DNA of 64,000 nucleotides from positions 496,901-560,900 of the forward strand of contig NZ_LTAO01000012.1 of assembly GCF_001590785.1 (NCBI RefSeq), given 5' to 3'. The notes under the pieces are model-generated. The model searched no databases and was not told where the DNA came from. It saw nothing but the letters and a program-made list of their open reading frames with translations. This document shows, piece by piece, positions 18,821 to 28,466 of this stretch (position 1 is its first letter; every line of letters starts with the position of its first letter). The position numbers were made by a program, and so were the translations under genes. The DNA comes from Alkalihalobacillus trypoxylicola (lineage in GTDB: Bacteria; Bacillota; Bacilli; Bacillales; Bacillaceae_D).

Positions 18821-18847
18821 AGCGTAGACATTGTCTACGCTTTTTTT
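18821..18847 (+). terminator. Terminator of the infC operon
   Basis: Perfect 10 bp stem AGCGTAGACA/TGTCTACGCT-type with almost no loop, followed by seven T. Confidence 0.9.
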
Positions 18848-18880
18848 AACAAAAAAAAACAGCAATTGAGGTGTAAAAAA

Positions 18881-19144
18881 ATGATGACAGCATTGGCCGC
18901 TTACTTAGTGATCATTAATTTTATCGGTTACTCTGTTATGGGACAAGATAAGCGCAGAGCCCAAAAAAAGCAAAGGAGAATTCCCGAAAAAGCCCTTTTT
19001 ATCATTGCATTGTTAGGGGGCAGCTTTGGGGTTTTTAATGCGATGAAAGTGTATCGCCATAAAACGTTACATAAACGATTTTCCGTTGGAATTCCAGTCT
19101 TACTTTTGTTACAGTTTGTTCTAATCCTTTTCATGATCCTTTAA
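18881..19144 (+). CDS. ysdA: YsdA, DUF1294 small membrane protein
   Basis: 87 aa from the ATG at 18881, with TTGAGGTG as the ribosome binding site. A longer frame from the TTG at 18866 would start inside that site. Three hydrophobic segments (about 5-22, 41-58, 68-86) flank a basic loop (GQDKRRAQKKQRRIPEKALF) typical of DUF1294. Function unknown. Conserved position after rplT. Confidence 0.88.
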   Translation: MMTALAAYLVIINFIGYSVMGQDKRRAQKKQRRIPEKALFIIALLGGSFGVFNAMKVYRHKTLHKRFSVGIPVLLLLQFVLILFMIL

Positions 19145-19187
19145 AGCCAAGCATATGATATTAGTAAAGGCATAGGAGGGATTATGA

Positions 19188-19754
19188 ATGCATGAGAAAA
19201 TAGAGGTAGCAACACAGATGATTGAAAAAAGTGGATGGATTGCACCTTTATTTTTTATTTTATTGCATTTAATAAGACCCTTTCTTTTCATACCGGTTTT
19301 AATTACTTGTATGATCGGCGGCTATCTATTTGGATTAGGATACGGCTCTATTTTTTCTATCATAGGGTTAGGAATAACGAGTGCATTATTTTATTGGCTT
19401 CTTAAGATTTTCCCAAGTATGGAGCAAAAACTTTTGACCATTAAAGTAAAGTTACTTGGAAAAAATAGAGAGCTTAGTAATAGTCAGCTAATGATTATGA
19501 GAATGATACCATTTATTCACTTTCATATCGTTTCTCTATATGTCTATGAATCTACTCAGAACTACCAGCAATATATATTTCGTTCTTTTTTGTTTATTTT
19601 GCCACCAGCTATCATTTTTACAGCCTTTGGAGATATAATCCATCAAATGCCTTTATATAGTGCAATAGCTCTTACCTTACTTTTACTTATTAGCTTTCTC
19701 TTTTCGAGGAAAAAACAAGTGGTTATTAAATGGAATGATTTTTTTACGTCCTAG
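19188..19754 (+). CDS. VTT/DedA-type (TVP38/TMEM64 family) membrane protein
   Basis: 188 aa with about five hydrophobic helices. The segment HLIRPFLFIPVLITCMIGGY followed by FGLGYGSIFSIIGL matches the VTT domain, which has an F/RP...P...G pattern and a reentrant loop. B. subtilis YtxB belongs to the same family but lies between dnaI and ytxC, so this could be a relocated relative. AGGAGG precedes the ATG at 19188. DedA-family proteins are implicated in lipid-carrier recycling and membrane homeostasis; no specific role is claimed. Confidence 0.78.
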   Translation: MHEKIEVATQMIEKSGWIAPLFFILLHLIRPFLFIPVLITCMIGGYLFGLGYGSIFSIIGLGITSALFYWLLKIFPSMEQKLLTIKVKLLGKNRELSNSQLMIMRMIPFIHFHIVSLYVYESTQNYQQYIFRSFLFILPPAIIFTAFGDIIHQMPLYSAIALTLLLLISFLFSRKKQVVIKWNDFFTS

Positions 19755-19870
19755 CGTTTGAGTAAAGGTTGGAAGGAAGTATCCGTTAAGTAGATGGCTT
19801 TGCGCACACTGGCTTAACTGCAGCCTATTTTACAGCATTCAATAGGTATTTATTAAAAGAGAAAAAGCTA

Positions 19871-19902
19871 AAAAAGCCCGAGAATTGACCCGGACTTTTT
19901 TT
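19871..19902. terminator. Bidirectional terminator between convergent genes
   Basis: AAAAAGCCCG pairs with CGGACTTTTT (one C-A mismatch) around a 9-10 nt loop, with A- and T-runs on both sides. It separates the VTT protein gene (plus) from ysdB (minus). Confidence 0.65.
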
Positions 19903-19968
19903 ATTTGATTATGTTAGCGGTAGCATTGCTAGTTCAAGTTTTAAGTAGCGGTAAGGATGATATTCTTA

Positions 19969-20364
19969 CTATTTCTTTTTTTGTTCGGTAAGAAGTTCCT
20001 TGATAGGACTTTTCCAATTAATTTTCGCATTAGGATAGCGAAGGGCAATATCCTCTTCAATAAAGGAAAAATCCTCACGAGATAAACCTTTTAAATTCTC
20101 TGTTTTTCTTGCCCACATATAAATAGACACAATTTGAAAAGAATCATTAGTCGTTCCTAAATATTTTTCTCCCTCAAACATAACTCCTTTATAGGTAACC
20201 AAAAAATTCTTTCGAACATTTTTGTCATCATCTAAAAAGAAAAATTGTCTTTTATCATGTGCAACCTCTAGCTTTCTTCTAGGATGAAAAAGGTATCTTA
20301 ATGCACTATACGCAATTACAAGAATGGCGATAAGAAGCAATAATCGAAATAATATAACGCCCAT
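19969..20364 (-). CDS. ysdB: YsdB, sigma-W regulated membrane-anchored protein
   Basis: 131 aa. One N-terminal transmembrane segment (about 4-25) is followed by a basic stretch (HPRRK) and a soluble domain of about 100 residues. The length, architecture and position next to ysdC match B. subtilis YsdB, a member of the sigma-W regulon with unknown function. An AAAGGGG site precedes the start. An ECF-type promoter (20419-20446, minus) supports the same control here. Confidence 0.85.
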   Translation of the reverse strand: MGVILFRLLLLIAILVIAYSALRYLFHPRRKLEVAHDKRQFFFLDDDKNVRKNFLVTYKGVMFEGEKYLGTTNDSFQIVSIYMWARKTENLKGLSREDFSFIEEDIALRYPNAKINWKSPIKELLTEQKKK

Positions 20365-20418
20365 GTGTATGGCCCCTTTCTGTTCTGGGTCAAATATAAA
20401 ATAGCCTTTATTATAGTC

Positions 20419-20446
20419 TATACGAACGAGAGTAAGATTGGTTGCG
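20419..20446 (-). promoter_or_regulatory. Sigma-W/ECF-like promoter of ysdB
   Basis: On the minus strand CGCAAC (20446-20441) and CGTATA (20424-20419) are separated by 16 nt. The -10 matches sigma-W promoters exactly and the -35 keeps the AAC core. It lies about 55 bp upstream of the ysdB start. B. subtilis ysdB is a known sigma-W target. Confidence 0.55.
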
Positions 20447-20591
20447 CTTTTTTTTAAAAAATTTTTTAGGTCTATTATTATATTAATAGAATGAGGTAAA
20501 AATATGAATAGTTATATTCTAATGTAAACTGTACAATTTGGTCAAAATAATCATGATCAACATTCGTTTGATTAAACCCATTAGCTTTAGT

Positions 20592-20620
20592 TTGAGTTGT
20601 TTAAAGCTTTTGACTATACT
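20592..20620 (+). promoter_or_regulatory. Sigma-A promoter of ysdC
   Basis: TTGAGT (20592-20597), 17 nt, TATACT (20615-20620), just upstream of the ysdC ribosome binding site (GGAAAGGGAGG). Confidence 0.65.
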
Positions 20621-20647
20621 TAGGAAGAAGGAAAGGGAGGTTTTCTA

Positions 20648-21733
20648 ATGACAAAATTAGATGAAACATTACAGATGCTAAAGGATTTAACGGATGCTAA
20701 TGCTATTTCTGGTAATGAAAAAGAGGCTAGAGAGGTTATGACTCAATACATAACTCCTTATGCTGATGAAGTCGAAACGGATAGATTAGGCTCATTAGTA
20801 GCAAAAAAAATAGGAGATGAAAATGGTCCAAAGATTATGGTAGCGGGGCATTTAGATGAAATCGGCTTTATGGTCACTAGTATTGATGATAAAGGCTTTC
20901 TCAGCTTTCAAACGGTTGGAGGCTGGTGGGAGCAGGTTATGCTCGCTCAACGAGTAACGATTATGACGAAGGAAGGAAATATTCCTGGAGTAATCGGCTC
21001 AAAACCTCCACATATTTTACCAGCTGAGGCTAGAAAAAAATCAGTTGATAAAAAAGAAATGTTTATTGATATTGGTGCTACAAGCAAAGAAGAAGCGATC
21101 GAATTTGGTGTTAGACCTGGCGATTCAGTAGTGCCTGTATGTGAGTTTACAGTCATGAAAAATGAAAAGTTATTAATGGCTAAAGCCTGGGATAATCGTA
21201 TCGGTTGTGCAATTGCAATAGATGTTCTAAAGTCTCTAAAGGACGAACAGCATCCTAATATTGTATATGGAGTAGGAACGATACAAGAGGAGGTAGGATT
21301 AAGAGGAGCAAGAACTTCCGCTCATTTAATTCAGCCTGATATTGGCTTCGGAGTAGATGTTGGAATTGCTGGAGATACACCTGGTGTAACGGCAAAGGAA
21401 GCCTTAGCTAAAATGGGCGATGGACCTCAAATCGTTTTATATGATGCCTCAATGATTGGACATAAAGACTTAAGAGATTTTGTGACGAATACGGCAGACG
21501 AGTGTAATATCCCGTATCAATTTGATTTGATGCCAGGAGGAGGAACGGATTCAGGTGCGATTCATTTAACAGCAAATGGAGTACCCGCATTATCGATAAC
21601 TGTTCCAACACGTTATATTCATACTCATGCCGCTATGCTACATCGTGATGATTACGAAAATACGGTCAAGCTTATAACAGAGGTTATTAAAAAACTGGAT
21701 AAAGAAACAGTAGAAAAAATCACTTATAATTAA
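20648..21733 (+). CDS. ysdC: YsdC, M42-family aminopeptidase
   Basis: 361 aa. M42 peptidases form large dodecameric aminopeptidase cages with two metals per active site. The ligand motifs are visible in order: AGHLDEIG (His), AKAWDNRIG (Asp), [10 protein letters not shown] (catalytic Glu-Glu), [11 protein letters not shown] (Asp) and RYIHTHAAM (His). It is predicted to remove N-terminal residues from peptides in the cytoplasm. AAAGGGAGG precedes the ATG. Single-gene transcript ended by the terminator at 21799. Confidence 0.95.
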   Translation: MTKLDETLQMLKDLTDANAISGNEKEAREVMTQYITPYADEVETDRLGSLVAKKIGDENGPKIMVAGHLDEIGFMVTSIDDKGFLSFQTVGGWWEQVMLAQRVTIMTKEGNIPGVIGSKPPHILPAEARKKSVDKKEMFIDIGATSKEEAIEFGVRPGDSVVPVCEFTVMKNEKLLMAKAWDNRIGCAIAIDVLKSLKDEQHPNIVYGVGTIQEEVGLRGARTSAHLIQPDIGFGVDVGIAGDTPGVTAKEALAKMGDGPQIVLYDASMIGHKDLRDFVTNTADECNIPYQFDLMPGGGTDSGAIHLTANGVPALSITVPTRYIHTHAAMLHRDDYENTVKLITEVIKKLDKETVEKITYN

Positions 21734-21798
21734 ATAGTCGAACTCAGCACAGAGCTTTTTGCTGGTAGAGGCTATTATATTGAATAAGAGAATCGAGA

Positions 21799-21847
21799 CA
21801 CCTTTCAAGTAATGTTCGAATGAACAAATGCTTAAAGGTGTTTTTTT
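21799..21847 (+). terminator. Terminator of ysdC
   Basis: Stem CACCTTT...TGTTC/GAACA...AAAGGTG with small internal bulges, then seven T. Confidence 0.85.
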
Positions 21848-21954
21848 GTTGTTTTACATCAGAGCTAACTCATTCTAAGTAATCTTAATAAGAAGGGTTT
21901 TCTTTTTGATTTTTATGATTTTGTAAGGAGAAGAGTTTCTTTATTAAGTGAGTC

Positions 21955-22192
21955 TAATTCATCATTGCTTTTTTAGTGAACGAAATCGAACTATTATTAT
22001 AAAAATGTCCTAACTATTTATGATCAGCTTGTAGATTGTAACGGTAAGTAGTGACTCCCAAAGGATCAGCGCCGTGTGAAGATCCACTCTGACGAAGCTC
22101 TGCGTAGTCAGAGTTAGCTGAAGACAAGCCCTTGGGAAAGCATCTACCTGAAGTGGAAATCAAAACCTAATCATTCCGCTTTCATTAAATGG
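21955..22192. repeat. Interspersed element, family A copy 1
   Basis: Left end TAATTCATCATTGC matches the inverted-repeat end of the family. The core has GTAACGGTAAGTAGTGACTC, ACTCTGACGAAGCTCTGCG, GTCAGAGTTAGCTGAAGAC, CCCTTGGGAAAGCATCTACC. The right inverted-repeat end is lost: it reads TTCATTAAATGGGTTT instead of ending in AATGATGAAAT. The element fills most of the 21848-22323 gap. Confidence 0.85.
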
Positions 22193-22323
22193 GTTTAAGT
22201 ATGAAAAAATACGTAAGAAAAATGAAACATTTCTAAAAAGTCCTCGTAAAGTTTACAGTGTATAATTTCTTTAAGGTTATGCAATACATTTGTACAGATG
22301 GAAAAGAAAAGAGGAGAATATTC

Positions 22324-22650
22324 TTGCTCTATTTAGAAACACTTGTTATATTTACATTCACCTTACTTTCAATATGTAGCTATTATTTCTCATATAAGGC
22401 TTTAAATAAACTGGAAGATTATAGTCAAAGAAATGTTATTATTTCTAATTCATATAAAAATTCGTATATTACAATCGTTTTAAGTTTGATTTTTGTTATT
22501 GTGTATCAATTAATAGTTGAAAAAAATAATGAACTCAATTATTGGTTTTTTATGTGGATGACCTTTTTACTCGTGCTGCTCGTAAGAAATTGGACCGTTA
22601 TTGTGATGGTGAAAAAATGGAATGTGCTTTGTGAAAAAAGAGAAGCATAA
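22324..22650 (+). CDS. Small three-helix membrane protein, orphan
   Basis: 108 aa from the TTG at 22324, which follows AGGAG (22312-22316) by 7 nt. A longer frame from a GTG at 22258 has no site and overlaps what looks like a promoter TATAAT. Three hydrophobic stretches (about residues 5-24, 46-64, 74-93) are separated by short polar loops. I recognise no family. It lies between a family A element and sspI, a place where B. subtilis differs, so it may be lineage-specific. The reading frame and ribosome binding site support a real gene, but nothing indicates function. Confidence 0.55.
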   Translation: MLYLETLVIFTFTLLSICSYYFSYKALNKLEDYSQRNVIISNSYKNSYITIVLSLIFVIVYQLIVEKNNELNYWFFMWMTFLLVLLVRNWTVIVMVKKWNVLCEKREA

Positions 22651-22723
22651 AAAAAGACCAAGTTTCCACAGTTCGTGAGTACTCAGTCTGATTATGATTT
22701 TATTTTATTGAGTTACTGTGATG

Positions 22724-22930
22724 TTATTGGAGACCATCACTAATTTGCTGACACATTTCGGATTTTTGTTCTTCATTGGCTTGATTCCAATACACTTCAA
22801 AAAGAACCCCAAGACCAGGCAACATTTTTTCTTCGCCCTTTTGAAGAGCATCAACGATCGTTGCCTCCACATCCTGTTCAGTGCTTCCCTTGATATTGGC
22901 CATAATGGCATTACGTAAATTGAAGTTCAT
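22724..22930 (-). CDS. sspI: Small acid-soluble spore protein SspI
   Basis: 68 aa from the ATG at 22930 (minus), with AAAGGAG 8 nt upstream. The sequence MNFNLRNAIMANIKG and VDALQKGEEKMLPGLGVLFE identifies SspI, a minor DNA/spore-core SASP made in the forespore. It is transcribed divergently from ysgA. A forespore (sigma-G) promoter would be expected upstream, but I could not place one with confidence. Confidence 0.95.
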   Translation of the reverse strand: MNFNLRNAIMANIKGSTEQDVEATIVDALQKGEEKMLPGLGVLFEVYWNQANEEQKSEMCQQISDGLQ

Positions 22931-23043
22931 ATTTGTATACTCCTTTCTAATTTTGAGGATAACAATAATAGTTTGCCCATATGACACTAGATTATGAACA
23001 AAAAAATGGTATGATGGAAACATTAGATAGAAGGAGTGCAAGT

Positions 23044-23802
23044 ATGAAACGAATTGAATCGGTCAAAAATGAACAAATTAAAAATTGGAAAAAGCTTCAA
23101 TCAAAAAAAGGTAGAGATAAAGCGGGGAAATTTATCGTGGAAGGCTTTCATCTAGTAGAGGAAGCGATGAAGGCGAATCTAGTGATGGAGGCCATTTTAA
23201 TTACAGACGATATGGAAATACCGCAAAAGTGGACAGACTCTCGTCAGCCCTTAATTATGGTTACAAAGCAAGTGTTGAAAGAGTTAACCGAAACCCCAAC
23301 CCCACAAGGAGTAATAGCCATTCTAAAAAAACCAAGCTTACCGGATAAAATGGCAACTACAGGACAATGGTTACTCATTGATCGTGTTCAGGATCCTGGG
23401 AATGTCGGTACGATGATTCGGACAGCAGAAGCGTGTGGAATGACAGGGGTTGTTTTAGGTGATGGTTGTGCAGATTTATATAATAGTAAGGTGATTCGAG
23501 GAACACAAGGAGCACTTTTTCATCTCCCAATTATTCAAGGAACTTTACTAAAAATGATTCAAGAAGTCAAAGCGGCCAATATGCCTGTTTTTGGAACCGC
23601 TATTCACGGAGCGCTCGAATATACGTCGATCCAGGTCCCTAAATCCTTTGCCTTAATCGTTGGAAATGAAGGAGAAGGGGTAGCGAAGGAGCTTTTAAAT
23701 GAATGCCAAGAAAATGTGTATATTCCTATTTTAGGTCAATCGCAATCATTGAATGTTGCTGTGGCGTCAGGGATTTTAATGTATTACTTTAAAAGTTCTT
23801 AA
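23044..23802 (+). CDS. ysgA: SpoU/TrmH-family RNA 2'-O-methyltransferase YsgA
   Basis: 252 aa from the ATG at 23044 with AAGGAG upstream. The longer frame from 22981 has no site. The N-terminal substrate-binding domain (about 1-90) precedes the knotted SPOUT domain. Its three motifs are visible: DRVQDPGNVGTMIRTAEA, LIVGNEGEGV and IPILGQSQSLNVAVASGI. It is predicted to methylate the 2'-OH of a nucleotide in rRNA (or tRNA) using SAM. Position before pheST is conserved. Confidence 0.93.
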   Translation: MKRIESVKNEQIKNWKKLQSKKGRDKAGKFIVEGFHLVEEAMKANLVMEAILITDDMEIPQKWTDSRQPLIMVTKQVLKELTETPTPQGVIAILKKPSLPDKMATTGQWLLIDRVQDPGNVGTMIRTAEACGMTGVVLGDGCADLYNSKVIRGTQGALFHLPIIQGTLLKMIQEVKAANMPVFGTAIHGALEYTSIQVPKSFALIVGNEGEGVAKELLNECQENVYIPILGQSQSLNVAVASGILMYYFKSS

Positions 23803-23867
23803 TAAAATGACAAACATGGTTGCAACAAACGCTAAGTTTCCCTATAATATAAATCAATTGAAAAAGA

Positions 23868-24141
23868 GAAAGGCCTTGAAGGAGAGTAGTAAATATAACC
23901 CTGCCATTTAGGGAAGGAATGTCTTAGACTGAAAACATTCCTATGGTAAGAGATATTGAATTCACTCTGGAGCTGACGCTGTAAATATAAGAATGTACAT
24001 ACAAATGTAACGATTTCTTATGGTAAAGTGTTACGGTAAATACCGTTATGATAAAGAAGTGTATAAGGTGAGTGATCGTCTTATAAATAAGGGTGGTACC
24101 GCGAGCCATCGTCCCTTTTTTAAAGGAACGATGGTTTTTTT
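23868..24141 (+). ncRNA. T-box leader of pheST (phenylalanyl-tRNA responsive)
   Basis: The specifier loop contains TTC (23961-23963, Phe) followed by A and CTCTGG. The T-box is canonical GGGTGGTACCGCG, with TGGT at 24094-24097 to pair with an ACCA acceptor end. The terminator is CCATCGT.../...ACGATGG with seven T (24106-24141). Confidence 0.93.
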
Positions 24142-24187
24142 GATCAGTTAAATGGAACTTTCTAAAAGTAATAAGGAGGATATCAGG

Positions 24188-25222
24188 ATGCGTGAACAAT
24201 TAGAAAAACTCAAGCTAGAAGCATTATCTCAAATCAAAAATGCTTCCACTAAAAAAGAGTTACAAGAGGTCAGAATTTCGTATTTGGGTAAAAAGGGACC
24301 CATTACAGAAGTATTAAGAGGTATGGGAAAGCTTTCAGCAGAAGAAAGACCATTAATTGGACAAGTAGTGAACGTCGTTCGCGATACAATTAAAGAAGAA
24401 ATTGAACAAAAGGAACAAAAATTAGAAGAGCTAGAGGTTGAAGCAAAACTAGCCTCAGAAAGCATCGATGTTACTTTACCAGGTCGACCTATTCAGATAG
24501 GGGCAAAGCACCCTTTAACAGCTGTAATAGAAGAAGTAGAGGATGCATTTATTGGCTTAGGCTTTTCTGTTGCTCAAGGCCCAGAAGTAGAGATTGATTA
24601 TTATAATTTTGAAGCTTTAAATTTACCTAAAAATCACCCAGCAAGAGATATGCAAGATTCATTTTATTTTACAGAGGAACTTTTATTAAGAACTCAAACA
24701 TCACCCGTTCAGGCTCGGACAATGGAGCAGCACCAAGGGAAAGGCCCTGTTAAAATTATCTGTCCAGGTAAAGTGTTTCGTCGTGACGATGATGATGCGA
24801 CTCATTCACATCAATTTATGCAAATTGAAGGGTTATTTGTAGATGAAAATGTTAGAATGAGCGATTTAAAAGGAGTTTTAGATGCTTTTGTTAAACAATT
24901 TTTCGGCGCTGATCGAGAAATTCGCTTACGTCCTAGCTTTTTCCCGTTTACAGAGCCTTCTGTTGAAGTAGATGTTTCTTGCGGAATATGCAAAGGACAA
25001 GGCTGTCGAATCTGTAAACATACAGGCTGGATAGAAGTGTTGGGTGCTGGAATGGTTCATCCACGAGTTTTAGAAATGAGTGGGTTTGATTCTAGTAAGT
25101 ACAGTGGCTTTGCATTTGGAATGGGTGTAGAGCGATTGGCTATGCTCAAGCACGATATTGATGATATTCGTCATTTCTATACAAATGATATGCGCTTTTT
25201 AGCACAATTTAAACGGGTGTAA
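24188..25222 (+). CDS. pheS: Phenylalanyl-tRNA synthetase alpha subunit
   Basis: 344 aa from the ATG at 24188 (AAGGAGGATATC site). The earlier in-frame ATG at 24152 lies before that site. The N-terminal coiled coil (about 1-85) is followed by the class II catalytic core with motif 2 ([22 protein letters not shown]) and the [10 protein letters not shown] and [14 protein letters not shown] motif 3 segments. It forms an alpha2-beta2 tetramer with PheT, 11 bp downstream. T-box control. Confidence 0.98.
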   Translation: MREQLEKLKLEALSQIKNASTKKELQEVRISYLGKKGPITEVLRGMGKLSAEERPLIGQVVNVVRDTIKEEIEQKEQKLEELEVEAKLASESIDVTLPGRPIQIGAKHPLTAVIEEVEDAFIGLGFSVAQGPEVEIDYYNFEALNLPKNHPARDMQDSFYFTEELLLRTQTSPVQARTMEQHQGKGPVKIICPGKVFRRDDDDATHSHQFMQIEGLFVDENVRMSDLKGVLDAFVKQFFGADREIRLRPSFFPFTEPSVEVDVSCGICKGQGCRICKHTGWIEVLGAGMVHPRVLEMSGFDSSKYSGFAFGMGVERLAMLKHDIDDIRHFYTNDMRFLAQFKRV

Positions 25223-25233
25223 GGAGGACAAAC

Positions 25234-27666
25234 ATGTTAGTTTCTTATAATTGGTTACAAGATTATGTAGACGTTTCAAATGTAAATGCAAAAGAAATTG
25301 CAGAAAAAATGACTCGTGGTGGAATCGAAATTGATTTTATTCATGATTTAAATAAAGGAACAAAGGGGATTGTCATTGGTTATATTGAGGAATGCAACCA
25401 GCATCCTAATGCAGATAAATTAAACGTTTGCCAGGTTAATATTGGCGAAGAAGAGCCTGTGCAAATTGTTTGTGGAGCTCCAAATGTAGCGGCAGGACAG
25501 TATGTAGTGGTTGCAAAGGTCGGAGCAGTACTACCTGGGAATTTCAAAATTAAAAAGGCAAAGCTGCGAGGAGAAGTTTCTCAAGGAATGATTTGTTCTT
25601 TACAAGAACTTGGAATAGAAGCAAAATACGTTCAAAAGGAATTTGCAGAAGGTATTTATGTTCTACAAGAGAAGCATCCAGTTGGTTCTAATGCGGAATC
25701 CATTTTAAATTTAGATGACCAAGTATTAGAGCTTGATTTAACAGCAAACCGTGCGGATTGTTTAAGTATGATTGGAGCAGCTTTTGAGATATCTGCACTA
25801 TACAATAAAGAATTAAAGCTTCCAAATGTAGAGCTTGAGTTTAAGGAAAAAGGGTCAAAAACAAATGCAGTAAGTGTGAAAATTGAAGATACAGATGCAA
25901 ACCCCTACTATGGAGCAATCGTTATTTCTGGGATTAAAGTAGCGGCTTCACCTTTATGGCTTCAAACTCGTTTAATGGCTGCTGGAATTCGACCAATTAG
26001 CAATGTCGTTGATGTAACGAATTACGTTCTTTTAGAATATGGTCAACCTTTACACGCTTTTGATTATGAGCGATTTGGATCTTCTGAGGTTGTGGTGCGA
26101 AGAGCTACAGAAGGTGAAAAATTGGTTACCTTAGATGGCGTGGAACGAGCTTTAACGACCGATGATCTAGTGATAACGAATGGCAGCGAACCAATGGCGT
26201 TAGCAGGCGTAATGGGTGGGGCCGTATCAGAGGTACAAGAAGATACGTCAACGATTTTATTAGAGTCTGCTTATTTTGAGCATACAACGGTTCGAAAAAC
26301 ATCTAGAGATCATGGATTAAGAAGTGATTCTAGTGCTCGTTATGAGAAAAAAGGAGTCGATCCGAAAAGAATACGTGAAGCAGCTAAAAGAGCTGCATTA
26401 CTCATTGTCGAATTAGCAGGCGGTCAAATATCAGAATCTATTGCTGAAGAGGATTACTTAAATAGTAAAGAGCCTGTTATCACACTGAACCCTGCTCGCT
26501 TGAATAATCGACTAGGGACAAGTATTAGCTCAGAAGAAATTCAGCAAATTTTAAAGCAGCTTCGTTTTGATTATGAAGTGGCAGGAGAAAACCTATTAGT
26601 TACCGCACCGACCCGCCGCGCGGATATACAGATAGAAGAAGATCTCTATGAGGAAGTAGCTCGAATTTATGGCTATGACCATATTCCGATTACTTTACCT
26701 GATTCATCGACTACACAAGGTGGTTTGACTGATTACCAAGCTAAAAGTCGACTTCTTCGTCGCTATTTAGAGGGGGTTGGTTTGAATCAAGTTATTACCT
26801 ACTCTTTAACTAGCCCGGAAAAAGCAAAGGGTTTTGCTGATAGGAATGAAAATAATCGTCTCATCACGTTATCGAAACCGATGAGTGAGGAGCGAAGTAC
26901 GATGCGTACTAGCTTAATTCCACATTTGTTTGATGTGATTTCATATAATAATAATCGCAAAAATCAAGATGTTTTTATTTATGAAATTGGCTCGATCTTT
27001 TTAAGTGATGAAGCACCTTTAACGAAGCAACCACTAGAAAAAGAGATGCTTGCCATTGCATTATCGGGATTATGGCAAAACCATAGTTGGCAGGGAGAAA
27101 AGAAAAAAGTCGATTTCTTTGTATTAAAAGGGGTAGTGGAAGGTATATTAGCTACTTTTGGTTTAAGTGATGTCATTGATTTTGTTCCATCCCAAAAACC
27201 TGAAATGCATCCTGGAAGAACAGCGAGTCTTTTGTACAAGGGAGAAGAGATTGGATATTTAGGTCAAGTTCATCCTAAACAAGAAAAAGAATTGAATCTA
27301 AAGGATGTATATGTAAGTCAGATTGATATGAAGAAGCTATTAACACTTGATATAGAAGGAGTTATTTATCAGAGTTTACCAAGATTTCCTGCAATGGTTC
27401 GAGATATCGCTTTAGTAGTTGATAAGAATATGACTTCAAGTCAATTAAAGGATATTATTGAGGAAGCAGGCGGTGACTTACTCAAAGATAGTCATGTATT
27501 TGACTTATATGAGGGAGAGCATCTAGAGGTAGGTAAAAAATCATTAGCGTACACACTAACTTACTTTGACCCTGAAAAAACCTTAACAGATGAAGAAGTA
27601 ACAGAAAGACATCAACTTGTACTAAAAGCTTTAGAAGAAAAAGCAAATGCAACATTAAGAGCATAA
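25234..27666 (+). CDS. pheT: Phenylalanyl-tRNA synthetase beta subunit
   Basis: 810 aa, near the usual length. Domains in order: B1/OB-fold tRNA-binding module (about 40-150, GYIEECNQHPNADKLNVC), B3/B4 editing core (about 210-380), B5 (about 405-475), the catalytic-like core (about 480-690) and the C-terminal ferredoxin-fold anticodon-binding domain (about 715-810). TAAGGAGGACAAAC upstream. The RNase HIII gene (rnhC), which separates pheT and zapA in B. subtilis, is absent here. Confidence 0.98.
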   Translation: MLVSYNWLQDYVDVSNVNAKEIAEKMTRGGIEIDFIHDLNKGTKGIVIGYIEECNQHPNADKLNVCQVNIGEEEPVQIVCGAPNVAAGQYVVVAKVGAVLPGNFKIKKAKLRGEVSQGMICSLQELGIEAKYVQKEFAEGIYVLQEKHPVGSNAESILNLDDQVLELDLTANRADCLSMIGAAFEISALYNKELKLPNVELEFKEKGSKTNAVSVKIEDTDANPYYGAIVISGIKVAASPLWLQTRLMAAGIRPISNVVDVTNYVLLEYGQPLHAFDYERFGSSEVVVRRATEGEKLVTLDGVERALTTDDLVITNGSEPMALAGVMGGAVSEVQEDTSTILLESAYFEHTTVRKTSRDHGLRSDSSARYEKKGVDPKRIREAAKRAALLIVELAGGQISESIAEEDYLNSKEPVITLNPARLNNRLGTSISSEEIQQILKQLRFDYEVAGENLLVTAPTRRADIQIEEDLYEEVARIYGYDHIPITLPDSSTTQGGLTDYQAKSRLLRRYLEGVGLNQVITYSLTSPEKAKGFADRNENNRLITLSKPMSEERSTMRTSLIPHLFDVISYNNNRKNQDVFIYEIGSIFLSDEAPLTKQPLEKEMLAIALSGLWQNHSWQGEKKKVDFFVLKGVVEGILATFGLSDVIDFVPSQKPEMHPGRTASLLYKGEEIGYLGQVHPKQEKELNLKDVYVSQIDMKKLLTLDIEGVIYQSLPRFPAMVRDIALVVDKNMTSSQLKDIIEEAGGDLLKDSHVFDLYEGEHLEVGKKSLAYTLTYFDPEKTLTDEEVTERHQLVLKALEEKANATLRA

Positions 27667-27689
27667 TGTTGCATTGGTTATCGATATAA

Positions 27690-27765
27690 TTAAATCTTAT
27701 TAGAAACCTATTAAGGTTGGGGTAGCACCAAACTAACTTCTTAAAAGTGGATTTCGTCATTCATA
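27690..27765 (+). repeat. Degenerate interspersed repeat, family B copy 3 (partial)
   Basis: CACCAAACTAACTTCTTAAAAGTGGATTTCGTC-like sequence (two blocks of it) lines up with the right half of copy 1 (GCCAAACTAACCTTTTTAT, AAAAGTCGATTCG). As in copies 1 and 2, a CCTCCTTCTT hairpin follows directly. Apart from the repeat and the hairpin I see nothing in the 27667-28178 gap. Confidence 0.45.
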
Positions 27766-27785
27766 AAGTATTTACCCGTTCAATA

Positions 27786-27819
27786 GAACCCTCCTTCTTG
27801 TTAAAAAGAAGGAGGGTTC
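27786..27819. terminator. Hairpin with CCTCCTTCTT stem after pheT
   Basis: Perfect 14 bp stem GAACCCTCCTTCTT/AAGAAGGAGGGTTC with a 6 nt loop. The downstream T-run is weak (ATTGTTTGTTGTTT), so termination may be inefficient. Confidence 0.65.
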
Positions 27820-28178
27820 ATTGTTTGTTGTTTGGGTAAGCATTCACCACCATTTTAAGGAGCTAAATGAGATGAACTAAATTGGCCAATTACAGATTAG
27901 AAATGATGCTAGTGATATGGGAGCCTATTAGAGAAAATGGAAAGGTTTTGTCCTTTAACGGTATACAAATAACCTTCCATATTTAAATCATTTTTACCAT
28001 AGTGGTGGATCCGCAAAAAATCATAAAAAAGAGGAAACAATAAGTGATTTTTCGTAAAAATAAAGTCTATATTTCCAATTAGTTGCCTTCATGATATGAT
28101 AGAAGTTAGGAATTTTATCACTACATTTCGATTAGAATTTTGCTCAAGCAGAGGTTGCTACAGACAGGAGGCATTTAG

Positions 28179-28466
28179 GTGGCAGAAGACAAGAAAAAAC
28201 AACGGACAACTGTTTCGATATATGGTCAGACGTATACCGTTGTCGGCAACGAGCCACCGTCGCATGTTAAAGATGTGGCTCATTATGTAGACCAAAAAAT
28301 GCGAGAAATAAAAAAAAGAAACCCTTATTTAGATACAACACGTTTAGCGGTTTTGACAGCCGTTAACCTCGTTGATGAATATAAAAAAGTAATGGAAGAA
28401 CGTGACCGATTATTGCAGGAAAGAGAAAATGGTAATCGTTTAACAGGAGAGGACAAAGATGCTTAG
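28179..28466 (+). CDS. zapA: Cell-division protein ZapA
   Basis: 95 aa, GTG start at 28179 with AGGAGG 7 nt upstream. The N-terminal beta-rich part (TTVSIYGQTYTVVG) and the C-terminal coiled coil (about 50-90, DEYKKVMEERDRLLQERE) fit ZapA, which bundles FtsZ filaments at the division site. It overlaps the next gene by 8 bp, as zapA-yshB do in B. subtilis. Confidence 0.93.
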   Translation: MAEDKKKQRTTVSIYGQTYTVVGNEPPSHVKDVAHYVDQKMREIKKRNPYLDTTRLAVLTAVNLVDEYKKVMEERDRLLQERENGNRLTGEDKDA

